Assembly (NCBI GenBank): GCA_029961105.1
Contig: JASBVO010000013.1
Location: 38,965-102,964, forward strand
DNA from: Micrococcus sp.
GTDB lineage: Bacteria > Actinomycetota > Actinomycetes > Actinomycetales > Micrococcaceae
Direction: 5' to 3'
DNA: 64,000 nucleotides
Under the pieces are notes generated by a model that was not told where the DNA came from, ran no database searches, and was given only the letters and a program-made list of their open reading frames with translations. A program made the position numbers and the translations under genes. Below, piece after piece: positions 35,504 through 44,176 of the stretch (its first letter is position 1; every line of letters begins with the position of its first letter).

Positions 35504-37015
35504 ATGATGGACGACGTGACCCGGCATAATCCCGTCCTCAGGCTCCGGCGTCGTGCCGGGGGCCGGATCCCGACGCCGTCATCGGGTCCCATGGTGCGCC
35601 CCGCCTCCGCGCCCGGCGGCCCGCTGGCCCCCGCGCAGGCCGCGACCGGGCTGGGCGGCGCCGTCCTGCGGCTGCGCAGGTTCATCTCCGCCACTGCCGG
35701 CGCCTCCCCCGCACGGGCGGCGCTGACCGCGTTCGCTTTAGTCACCCTGTTGTTCACGGCCCTGCTGTCCCTGCCCGTCGCCAGTCAGAGTGGACGGGTC
35801 ACGCCGCTGCATGACGCGATGTTCGTGGCCACCTCCGCGGTGTCGGTGACCGGGCTGACCACCGTCAACACGGCGGAGCACTGGAGCTTCTTCGGGCAGG
35901 TCATCATCCTCGTCGCCATCCAGGTCGGTGGCCTGGGCATCCTGTCCATGGCGGCACTGCTGTCCCTGGCGGTGTCCAAGCGGCTCGGCGTGCGGTCCAA
36001 GCTCATCACCCAGGAGGGCATGACCACCGGACGGATCGGCGAGGTGGGTTCGCTGCTGCGCGTGGTCGTCCTGACGTCGTTCACGCTCGAGGGAATCCTC
36101 GCCCTAGTGCTCGTGCCGCGGTTCATGGTGCACACCGGGTCGCTGTGGGAAGGGTTGTGGAACGGCGTGTTCTACGCCGTCTCAGCGTTCAACAACGCCG
36201 GCTTCGTCGTGCACGTCGACGGGCTCGAGTCCTTCATGGGCGACCCGTGGATCATCTGGACGATCATGGCCGGGGTCTTCGCCGGCGCGCTGGGCTTCCC
36301 CGTGGTGATGGTGCTCATGCAGCATCGCTGGCACTACTCCCGCTGGAACCTCCACACCAAGCTGACGGTCAACACCACCATGGCCCTTCTGGTGGGCGGG
36401 GCCGTGCTGATCGGGATCTTCGAGTGGAACAACGCCGAGACCCTCGGCCAGTTCGGTCCGGCGGGCCGGATCCAGTACGCCCTGTTCACCTCAGTCATGC
36501 CCCGGTCCGGCGGATTCTCTGTCTTCGACATGAACGCCCAGACGCCCGAGACCCTGCTGCTGACCGATGCCCTCATGTTCGCCGGCGGCGGCTCGGCCTC
36601 CACGGCCGGCGGCATCAAGGTCACCACCCTGGCGGTCATGTTCCTGGCCATCGTCGCCGAGGCCCGCGGCGACCGGGAGGTCACCGCCCACGGCCGGACC
36701 ATCACCCCCGAATCGCTCCGCGTGGCCATCTCCGTGCTGGCCCTGGGCGCCACCCTGGTGCTGGCCGGCACCATGGCCCTCGTGGCGATCGCCGACGAAC
36801 CCCTGCAGCGGCCCCTGTTCGAGGTGCTCTCCGCGTTCGCCACGTGCGGCTTGTCGACCGGGCTCAGCGAGGAACTGCCGCCGTCCGGAAAGTACGTGCT
36901 GACCGCCCTGATGTTCTCCGGGCGAGTTGGTACGATCACCTTCGCGTCCGCGCTAGCGCTGCGCCAGCGCCGCAATCTGTTCCGGTACCCCGAGGAGAGG
37001 CCCATCATTGGCTGA
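35504..37015 (+). CDS. Potassium transporter TrkH/KtrB family
   Basis: TSAVSVTGLTTVNTAEHWSFFGQVIILVAIQVGGLGIL...SAFNNAGF...SVMPRSGGFSVFDMNAQ...FAGGGSASTAGGIKVTT. Confidence 0.95.
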   Translation: MMDDVTRHNPVLRLRRRAGGRIPTPSSGPMVRPASAPGGPLAPAQAATGLGGAVLRLRRFISATAGASPARAALTAFALVTLLFTALLSLPVASQSGRVTPLHDAMFVATSAVSVTGLTTVNTAEHWSFFGQVIILVAIQVGGLGILSMAALLSLAVSKRLGVRSKLITQEGMTTGRIGEVGSLLRVVVLTSFTLEGILALVLVPRFMVHTGSLWEGLWNGVFYAVSAFNNAGFVVHVDGLESFMGDPWIIWTIMAGVFAGALGFPVVMVLMQHRWHYSRWNLHTKLTVNTTMALLVGGAVLIGIFEWNNAETLGQFGPAGRIQYALFTSVMPRSGGFSVFDMNAQTPETLLLTDALMFAGGGSASTAGGIKVTTLAVMFLAIVAEARGDREVTAHGRTITPESLRVAISVLALGATLVLAGTMALVAIADEPLQRPLFEVLSAFATCGLSTGLSEELPPSGKYVLTALMFSGRVGTITFASALALRQRRNLFRYPEERPIIG

Positions 37016-37679
37016 GAACCGTCCGGACCCGCATGCACCCGTGCTGCTGATCGGCCTGGGCCGCTTCGGTGCCGCCGTGGGTGAACAGCTCGTGGCCCAG
37101 GGCCGGGAGGTCCTGGCGATCGAGCGGGATCCCGGCCTGGTGCAGAAGTGGGCCGGGGTCCTGACGCACGTCGTCGAGGCCGACGCCACGGACATCGAGG
37201 CGCTGCGCCAGCTCGGCGCCCAGGAGTTCGCCACGGCCGTGGTGGGCGTGGGCACCTCGATCGAGTCCTCCGTGCTGATCGCCGTGAACCTCGTGGACCT
37301 GGGCGTGAACAACATCTGGGTCAAGGCCATCACCCCGGCCCATGGCAAGATCCTGCGCCGCATCGGCGCCCATCACGTGATCTACCCCGAGCACGACGCC
37401 GGCGTGCGGGCCGCCCACCTCGTCGGCGGGCGGATGCTGGACTTCATCGAGTTCGACGACGACTTCGCGATCGTCAAGATGTACCCGCCCACCGAGTCCG
37501 TGGGCTTCACCCTGGCCGAGTCCAACATCCGCGCCAAGTACGGGGTGACGATCGTGGGCGTGAAGACCCCGGGCGAGGACTTCACCTACGCCCAGCCGGA
37601 CACCAAGGTCGGCCCCCGGGACACGCTCATCGTCTCCGGCCACACCGACCTGCTGGAGCGGTTCGCCGCCCGGCCCTAG
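37008..37679 (+). CDS. Potassium uptake protein TrkA/KtrA family
   Basis: VLLIGLGRFGAAVGEQLVAQGREVLAIERDPGLVQ (RCK domain). Confidence 0.95.
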   Translation: MAENRPDPHAPVLLIGLGRFGAAVGEQLVAQGREVLAIERDPGLVQKWAGVLTHVVEADATDIEALRQLGAQEFATAVVGVGTSIESSVLIAVNLVDLGVNNIWVKAITPAHGKILRRIGAHHVIYPEHDAGVRAAHLVGGRMLDFIEFDDDFAIVKMYPPTESVGFTLAESNIRAKYGVTIVGVKTPGEDFTYAQPDTKVGPRDTLIVSGHTDLLERFAARP

Positions 37680-38503
37680 GCCCCGGACTCCTCGCTGATC
37701 TGCCGGCCGCGGGCCGCGGAGGCCCGCATGCCGTCCGCGATCAGCCCCGCCAGTCCGGCCTCCAGGAACGAGTTCACCGCCGCCTCGGTCGTGCCGTTGG
37801 GGCTGGTCACGGCCCGCCGCAGCGCGGCCGGGTCCACGCCGGGATCGGCCAGCATCCGCCCGGCGCCGGCCACGGTGGACCGGGCCAGGTCCCTCGCCAG
37901 GGATTCGTCCAGGCCCAGTTCCACTCCCCCGGCCGCCATCAACTCGGCGAGCAGGAAGGCGTAGGCCGGGCCGGAGCCGGAGACCGCGGCCACCGCGTCG
38001 ATCTGCTCCTCGGCCACCCGGTGGACGGACCCGGATCCGGCGAACAGCCCCTCAGCCAGCGCCAGCTGCTCCTCGGTCACGGCCCGGCCGCCGGCCAGCC
38101 CGACCGCGCCCATCCCCACGGTCAGCGGCGTGTTCGGCATGGTGCGCACCACCGGCTGCCCCTCGGGCAGGTTGCGCTCCATCGCCCCGGTCGTGATCCC
38201 GGCGGCCACGGACACCACCACCGTCTCCGGCGCCAGCGCCGCGGAGATCTCCCGGCACAGGGTCAGGATGTACCTCGGCTTCACCCCCAGCACCACGACG
38301 TCGGCCCCGGAGGCGGCGTTGCGGTTCGCCTCCGGATCGCGCTCGGTGGAGTGCACGGCCACGCCGTAACGCTCCTCACCGGCCCGGGCGCTGTCCTCCG
38401 AGTGGACGGTGGCACAGAGCCCGGCCGGGTCCGATCCGGCGGCCAGCATGCCGGCCAGGATGGCCCCGTTCATGTTGCCGAGTCCGAGCATCGCGATCTT
38501 CAC
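37676..38503 (-). CDS. proC: Pyrroline-5-carboxylate reductase
   Basis: MKIAMLGLGNMNGAILAGMLAAG, VVRTMPNTPLTVGMGAVGLAGG, SGSGPAYAFLLAELMAAGGVELGL. Confidence 0.96.
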   Translation of the reverse strand: MKIAMLGLGNMNGAILAGMLAAGSDPAGLCATVHSEDSARAGEERYGVAVHSTERDPEANRNAASGADVVVLGVKPRYILTLCREISAALAPETVVVSVAAGITTGAMERNLPEGQPVVRTMPNTPLTVGMGAVGLAGGRAVTEEQLALAEGLFAGSGSVHRVAEEQIDAVAAVSGSGPAYAFLLAELMAAGGVELGLDESLARDLARSTVAGAGRMLADPGVDPAALRRAVTSPNGTTEAAVNSFLEAGLAGLIADGMRASAARGRQISEESGA

Positions 38504-39597
38504 TGGGCACTCCTTGCGGCCGCGCGCTCGATGCCGGCGGCCAGGTGGGTTCGGGCGTATTCGAGACAGTAGCCGAGCATCTCCTCGCGCTGGCCGGCGT
38601 ACTTGGCCTTCCGGGTGCCGACCTCCACGCAGATGGCCCCGTCCCAGCCGGTCTCCCCGAGGAACTCCAGGGAGGCGGCCACCGGCTGGTCGCCGTCGCC
38701 GGGCAGCAGGTGCTCGTCCTTGCCGTTGGCGGTGCCGTCCGTGAGGTGGACGTGGCGCAGCCGCTCACCCAGCACCTGGAAGGCCTCGAGCGAGTCGGCC
38801 TGGGCGATCGCCGCGTGGGAGAAGTCCCAGGTGACGTGCTCATAGGACTGCGAGACGGGATCCCAGTGCGGCAGGTACATCTTGGCCTCGCGGGCCCCGG
38901 CACGCCACGGGTACATGTTCTCCACGCAGATCTTCACCCCGGTGGCGTCCATGATCTCCTCGATCCCCGCGGCGAAGCCCGAGGCGTAGTTGCCCTGCCA
39001 GCGGAACGGCGGGTGCGCCACCACGATCTCGGCCCCGACCTCCCGGGCCAAGTCCGCGCTCTTGGCCAGCTTGTTCCACGCCGAGCCCCAGACCTGCTGG
39101 GTGAACAACAGCGTGGGGGCGTGGACCGAGTGGATCGGCATCCGGTGCTTCTGGGCCAGGCGGTTCAGCAGCAGCCCGTCCTGGGACCACGAGTTGTGGG
39201 TGACCATGACCTCCACGCCGTCGTAGCCGAGGTCCTCGGCCGTGGCGAACACGTCCTGGGTGCCCAGCGGGAACACGGAGGACGAGGAGAGCGTGACGGG
39301 GATGTCCCGCGGAACCTGGGGCCCGACGTCGGCCGGTCCGGCTTCCTGTCCGGCCGGCGGGCGTGCGGACTCCAGGGCGGCGGCCAGCCGGCCGGGTCCC
39401 AGGGCGGGCCGGGCGGCCCCGCCCAGCGTGGCCGTGGCCCCCTCCCGCACCCGGGCCGGGCGGACCTCGCGCTCGGCGACAGCCCCGCCCCACGGGCCGG
39501 TGTGGCGCTCGGCGTCGGACTCCCGCTCCACGGCCGCGGCGGCCGCCGCGGCCGCCTGCTCGGCGCGGGCGGCGATCTCGTCAGCGCTCTCAGTCAA
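38500..39597 (-). CDS. Sugar phosphate isomerase/epimerase (TIM barrel) with Ala-rich N-terminal extension
   Basis: VTLSSSSVFPLGTQDVFATAEDLGYDGVEVMVTHN...VCVEN-type metal site KICVENMYPWRAG. Confidence 0.85.
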   Translation of the reverse strand: MTESADEIAARAEQAAAAAAAAVERESDAERHTGPWGGAVAEREVRPARVREGATATLGGAARPALGPGRLAAALESARPPAGQEAGPADVGPQVPRDIPVTLSSSSVFPLGTQDVFATAEDLGYDGVEVMVTHNSWSQDGLLLNRLAQKHRMPIHSVHAPTLLFTQQVWGSAWNKLAKSADLAREVGAEIVVAHPPFRWQGNYASGFAAGIEEIMDATGVKICVENMYPWRAGAREAKMYLPHWDPVSQSYEHVTWDFSHAAIAQADSLEAFQVLGERLRHVHLTDGTANGKDEHLLPGDGDQPVAASLEFLGETGWDGAICVEVGTRKAKYAGQREEMLGYCLEYARTHLAAGIERAAARSAQ

Positions 39598-40618
39598 TGG
39601 TCACCCCCACGGAGAAGCCCGGCAGCATCGGGTCCGGGTTGAGCCGGACGTTGCCGACACCCCGGACCGTCTCCTGGCCCAGGATGCCCTCCTGGACCAG
39701 GGCATCCAGCCTACGCATGATCAACCCCTCGCGCAGGGCCCATGGGCAGATCTCCAACTGGGCCACGCCGAACCGCTCCATGGCGGCCTCCGCCGCCAGC
39801 CCTCCGGCCAGCATCTGGGCCGCACGGACCTCGGAGACACCCGGGAGCCCGGCACGCTCCTTGGCGGTCATCGCCCCCATCCGGTGCACCCACAGCTGGA
39901 GGTCCTCGATGCGCAGGTACCGCTTGACGAAGACCCCGGCCGCGAGCGGCGCCGCGCCGGTGATCCGGGCCAGGGAGCGGAAGGTCTTGGAGGTGCCGGT
40001 CACCAGCACGGGAGCCGTCATCGGCGGGAAGCCGGCGGCAGCCTCGTCCATGCAGGAGCGGATGTGCTTGCGCAGCTTCTTGACGGACTTCGGGGTCGGT
40101 GGGTCCGCGGGCAGCCAGTCACGGGTCAGCCGGCCGGCGCCGAGCGGAATGGACACCGCGTGGCTGGGCAGCTCGTCCGTGCCGTAGGCGATCTCGAAGG
40201 ACCCGCCGCCGATGTCGAAGTTCAGGATCGAGCCCACGTCCCAGCCCTGCCAGCGGCGGACCGCGAAGTAGGTCATGGCCGCCTCCTGGTCCCCGGAGAG
40301 CTCGGTCAGGTGCACGGAGGTCTCGCGGGTCACCCGGTCCAGGACCTCGGCACCGTTGGCGGACTCGCGGATGGCGGAGGTGCAGAACGCGATCATGTCC
40401 TCCGCGCCGTTGGCCACGGCGAAGGTGACCGCCTCCTTGATGAAGGTGATCAGGGCGTCCTGTCCGGAGGGCTTGATCCGGCCCCTCTCGTCCTGGTGCT
40501 GCAGCAGGGACAGGGACCGCTTGTGGTCGGCGTAGGCGGAGGGGCGGGCGCCCGGATGGGCGTCCACCAGCAACAGGTGGACGGTGTTCGAGCCGATGTC
40601 CAGGACGCCCAGGCGCAT
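39590..40618 (-). CDS. Ppx/GppA family phosphatase
   Basis: MRLGVLDIGSNTVHLLLVDA, SILNFDIGGGSFEIAYG. Confidence 0.93.
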   Translation of the reverse strand: MRLGVLDIGSNTVHLLLVDAHPGARPSAYADHKRSLSLLQHQDERGRIKPSGQDALITFIKEAVTFAVANGAEDMIAFCTSAIRESANGAEVLDRVTRETSVHLTELSGDQEAAMTYFAVRRWQGWDVGSILNFDIGGGSFEIAYGTDELPSHAVSIPLGAGRLTRDWLPADPPTPKSVKKLRKHIRSCMDEAAAGFPPMTAPVLVTGTSKTFRSLARITGAAPLAAGVFVKRYLRIEDLQLWVHRMGAMTAKERAGLPGVSEVRAAQMLAGGLAAEAAMERFGVAQLEICPWALREGLIMRRLDALVQEGILGQETVRGVGNVRLNPDPMLPGFSVGVTID

Positions 40619-40620
40619 GA

Positions 40621-43368
40621 CTACTTCTTCGCCGCGGTCTTCGACCGCGCGGCCGGCTTCCGCGCGGGCTTCTTCGCGGGGCCCTTCGCCCGCTTGTCCG
40701 CCAGCAGCTCGTAGGCCTGCGCGGCGGTCAGCGACTCCGGGTCCATCGCTCGCGGCACCGTGATGTTGGTCTCGCCGTCCGTCACGTAGGGGCCGAAGCG
40801 GCCCTCCTTGACCACCACCTTCTTCCCCGAGACCGGGTCCTCGCCGAACTCCGCCAGCGGCGGCTTGGCCGCACCGCGGCCGCGCTGCTTGGGCTGGGCG
40901 TAGATGGCCAGGGCCTCGTCGAGCGTGATGGTGAAGATCTGGTCCTCGGACTCCAGCGAGCGGGAGTCCGTGCCCTTCTTCAGGTAGGGCCCGAACCGGC
41001 CGTTCTGCACGGTGATCTCGGTGCCCTCGGCGTCCTGGCCCACGACGCGCGGCAGGCTCATCAGCTTCAGGGCGTCCTCGAGGGTGATGGTGTCCAGGGA
41101 CATGGACTTGAACAGCGAGCCGGTGCGCGGCTTGGCCTTGGCGGGCTTCTTCTTCGGCTTGGGCTTGCCGTTCTTGTAGTACTCGGTCGGCTGCGCCTCC
41201 AGCCAGGCCGCCAGCTGCTCCTCCGTCATCTCCTCGATGACCTCGGTGACGTACGGGCCGTAGCGGCCGTCCCTGGCCACGATCGTCCGGCCGGTCTCCG
41301 GGTCCACGCCGAGCACGCGCTCCGACGGCCCGGCGGTGGCGAAGAGCTCCTCGGCCTTCTCCGGGGTCAGCTCGTCCGGGGCCAGGTCCTCGGGCACGTT
41401 GGCCCGCTCCGGGTCGGTGCCCTCCGGGGCGTCGGCCGGCAGGTCCTTCTCCAGGTACGGGCCGAACTTGCCCACGCGCAGGGTGATGCCCTCGGCCACC
41501 GGGATGGAGTTCACGGCCCGGGCGTCGATGTCACCCAGGTTGTCCACCACGGCCTTGAGGCCCTCGGTGCCGGACTCGGCGCCGAAGTAGAAGGCCTGCA
41601 GCCAGGCCTCCCGCTCGAGCTCCCCGGCGGCGATCCGGTCCAGGTCGTCCTCCATCCGGGCGGTGAAGTCGTAGTCGACGTACTTCCCGAAGTGCTCCTC
41701 GAGCAGGCGGATCACGCTGAAGGCCGTCCACGACGGGACCAGGGCGTTGCCGCGCTTGGTGACGTAGCCCCGGTCCATGATCGTGGAGATGGTCGGCGCG
41801 TAGGTGGAGGGCCGGCCGATCTCGCGCTTCTCCAGCTCGGCCACGATGGAGGCCTCGGTGTACCGCGGCGGCGGGGTCGTCTCGTGGCCGGAGGCGATGA
41901 CGTCCCGGCCGGTGAGGGCCTGGCCCGCGGCGAGGTCCGGCAGGCGCTTGTCCTTGCCGTCCTGCTTCTCGGTGTCCGTGTCCTTCCCCTCCTCGTAGGC
42001 GGCGAGGAAACCGGGGAAGGTGATGACCGTGCCCGAGGCCGTGAACCCCGCGACCTCTCCGCCGGTGGCGGTGCCGGAGAGCTTCACGGTGGCCGTGTAG
42101 CCCTTGGCGTCGGCCATCTGCGAGGCGATCGTGCGCTTCCAGATCAGCTCGTAGAGGCGGAACTCGTCCCCGCGCAGCGCACCGGAGACCTGCCCGGGCG
42201 TGCGGAAGGAGTCGCCGGCGGGGCGGATGGCCTCGTGCGCTTCCTGCGCCGAGTCGTTCTTGGCCTTGTACACGCGCTTGGCCTGCGGGATGGACTCCGG
42301 GCCGTAGAGCTCGGTGGCCTGCCGGCGGGCGGCGGTGATCGCCTCGTCGGAGAGGGTCACCGAGTCGGTACGCATGTAGGTGATGTAGCCGTTCTCGTAC
42401 AGCCGCTGCGCCACCTGCATGGTGACCCGGGAGGAGAACCGCAGCTTGCGGGAGGCCTCCTGCTGCAGCGTGGACGTGGTGAACGGGGCCGCGGGGCGGC
42501 GGGTGTAGGGCTTGTCCTCCACCGAGTCCACGGAGAACGCCGCGTCCTGCAGGCCCGCGGCCAGCGCGGTGGCGGTGGCCTCGGTCAGGGTGGCGACCTT
42601 GCCCTCGGCCGAGGGCTTGAGCTCGCCGCGGTCGGTGAAGTCGCGGCCGCTAGCGATCCGCCGGCCGTCCACGGTGGCCAGCCGTGCGGTGAAGGACTCC
42701 CCCGCCCCGGTGCCCTCCTCGGCGGTGAACGTGCCGTCCAGGTCCCAGTACGACGCCGGCACGAACGCCATCCGCTCGCGCTCGCGCTCGACGACCAGCC
42801 GGGTGGCCACGGACTGCACGCGTCCGGCCGAGAGCCCGCGGGCCACCTTGCGCCACAGCACCGGGGAGATCTCGTAGCCGAACAGCCGGTCCAGGATGCG
42901 CCGGGTCTCCTGGGCGTCCACGAGGTCGGCATCGATCTCGCGGACGTTCTCCAGGCCGCGGGCGATGCCCTCCTTGGTGATCTCGGTGAAGGTCATCCGG
43001 TAGACGGGGACCTTCGGCTTGAGCTCCTGCAGCAGGTGCCAGGCGATGGCCTCGCCCTCGCGGTCGGCGTCGGTGGCGAGGTAGAGGGCGGAGGCGTCCT
43101 TGAGCTCACGCTTGAGCTCGGTGACCCGCTTCTTCTTGTCCGGGTACACCACGTAGTAGGGCTCGAAGCCGTTGGTGGTGTCCACGGCGAACTTGCCGTA
43201 GGGGCCCTTCTTCATGTCCGCGGGCAGGTCGGAGGGCTGCGGGAGGTCGCGGATGTGACCGGCCGAGGCGTCCACCACCCATCCCTCGCCCAGGTACTTG
43301 GCGATGGACTTGCTCTTGGCGGGGGACTCGACGATGACGAGTTTGGTCCCGTCGACCTTCTCTGACAC
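40621..43368 (-). CDS. topA: DNA topoisomerase I
   Basis: KLVIVESPAKSKSIAKYLG, TDADREGEAIAWHL, ITYMRTDSVTLSDEAI; Lys-rich C-terminal tail. Confidence 0.97.
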   Translation of the reverse strand: MSEKVDGTKLVIVESPAKSKSIAKYLGEGWVVDASAGHIRDLPQPSDLPADMKKGPYGKFAVDTTNGFEPYYVVYPDKKKRVTELKRELKDASALYLATDADREGEAIAWHLLQELKPKVPVYRMTFTEITKEGIARGLENVREIDADLVDAQETRRILDRLFGYEISPVLWRKVARGLSAGRVQSVATRLVVERERERMAFVPASYWDLDGTFTAEEGTGAGESFTARLATVDGRRIASGRDFTDRGELKPSAEGKVATLTEATATALAAGLQDAAFSVDSVEDKPYTRRPAAPFTTSTLQQEASRKLRFSSRVTMQVAQRLYENGYITYMRTDSVTLSDEAITAARRQATELYGPESIPQAKRVYKAKNDSAQEAHEAIRPAGDSFRTPGQVSGALRGDEFRLYELIWKRTIASQMADAKGYTATVKLSGTATGGEVAGFTASGTVITFPGFLAAYEEGKDTDTEKQDGKDKRLPDLAAGQALTGRDVIASGHETTPPPRYTEASIVAELEKREIGRPSTYAPTISTIMDRGYVTKRGNALVPSWTAFSVIRLLEEHFGKYVDYDFTARMEDDLDRIAAGELEREAWLQAFYFGAESGTEGLKAVVDNLGDIDARAVNSIPVAEGITLRVGKFGPYLEKDLPADAPEGTDPERANVPEDLAPDELTPEKAEELFATAGPSERVLGVDPETGRTIVARDGRYGPYVTEVIEEMTEEQLAAWLEAQPTEYYKNGKPKPKKKPAKAKPRTGSLFKSMSLDTITLEDALKLMSLPRVVGQDAEGTEITVQNGRFGPYLKKGTDSRSLESEDQIFTITLDEALAIYAQPKQRGRGAAKPPLAEFGEDPVSGKKVVVKEGRFGPYVTDGETNITVPRAMDPESLTAAQAYELLADKRAKGPAKKPARKPAARSKTAAKK

Positions 43369-43474
43369 TCAGGCTCCTTCTGGGGTCGCCGAGCGGTGGA
43401 TCGTCCGCCGCTTCACTGCCAGGCGGACCGCCCGGTGCCCCTCTAATGTAACGGCACCTGCGACCGATGCCGGA

Positions 43475-44131
43475 TCAGGCCGTGTCAGCGGGGCCGGATC
43501 CCGAGTCGGCCAGGACGGAGACCAGGTAGTAGACGCGCTCGGCGTCCACGGAACGCTCCGCGGCGGGATTGAGCTCCTCGAACTCGTCGATCAGGGCCGC
43601 CAGCCGGTCCTGGAACTCCGCCCGCTGCTCGGCGTTGACGAAGATCATCCCGGTGGACAGCACCGGCGGGCGGCGGCCCGGCGCGGGCCGTTCCGCCTCC
43701 CGGGCCTCCTGGTCCTCCGCCTCGCGGCGGGCGACCTCCTTCATGATCCGGTCCCGGAAGGTGTTCAGCTGGACGTCGATGAACGCCAGCTTGGAGGTCG
43801 GGGTGTGGTTCAGCGAGTCCACCAGCAGGGAATACCCGGCCGCCTTCCAGCGCCGTTCCCGGCCGTCCCCCTCCGAGGGCGAACGCTCGACGAAGCCGTA
43901 CTTCTCCAGGGCGCGCAGGTGATAGCTCATGGCCGAGGGCGACAGTCCGCAGCGGGAGGCCAGTTCGGTGGCCGTGCGGGTGGACTGGGACGCGTACAGC
44001 TCCTCGAGTGCCTCCAGCCGGGCCTCGTGGGCCAGCGCCCGGATGGCCTGCGGGTCGGAGATGACGACGGGCCGGCGCCCGCCCGGGTCCGACTCGCTCC
44101 CGGGGGGCGGAGCGGTCTCACGTTCTGTCAT
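43475..44131 (-). CDS. ArsR-type winged-helix transcriptional regulator
   Basis: IRALAHEARLEALEELYASQSTRTATELASRCGLSPSAMSYHLRALEKYGFVERSPSEGDGRERRWKAA. Confidence 0.88.
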   Translation of the reverse strand: MTERETAPPPGSESDPGGRRPVVISDPQAIRALAHEARLEALEELYASQSTRTATELASRCGLSPSAMSYHLRALEKYGFVERSPSEGDGRERRWKAAGYSLLVDSLNHTPTSKLAFIDVQLNTFRDRIMKEVARREAEDQEAREAERPAPGRRPPVLSTGMIFVNAEQRAEFQDRLAALIDEFEELNPAAERSVDAERVYYLVSVLADSGSGPADTA

Positions 44132-44176
44132 GGACGTACATTCTAGGCAGTTGTTTCACATATCGCGTGAGCCGTT

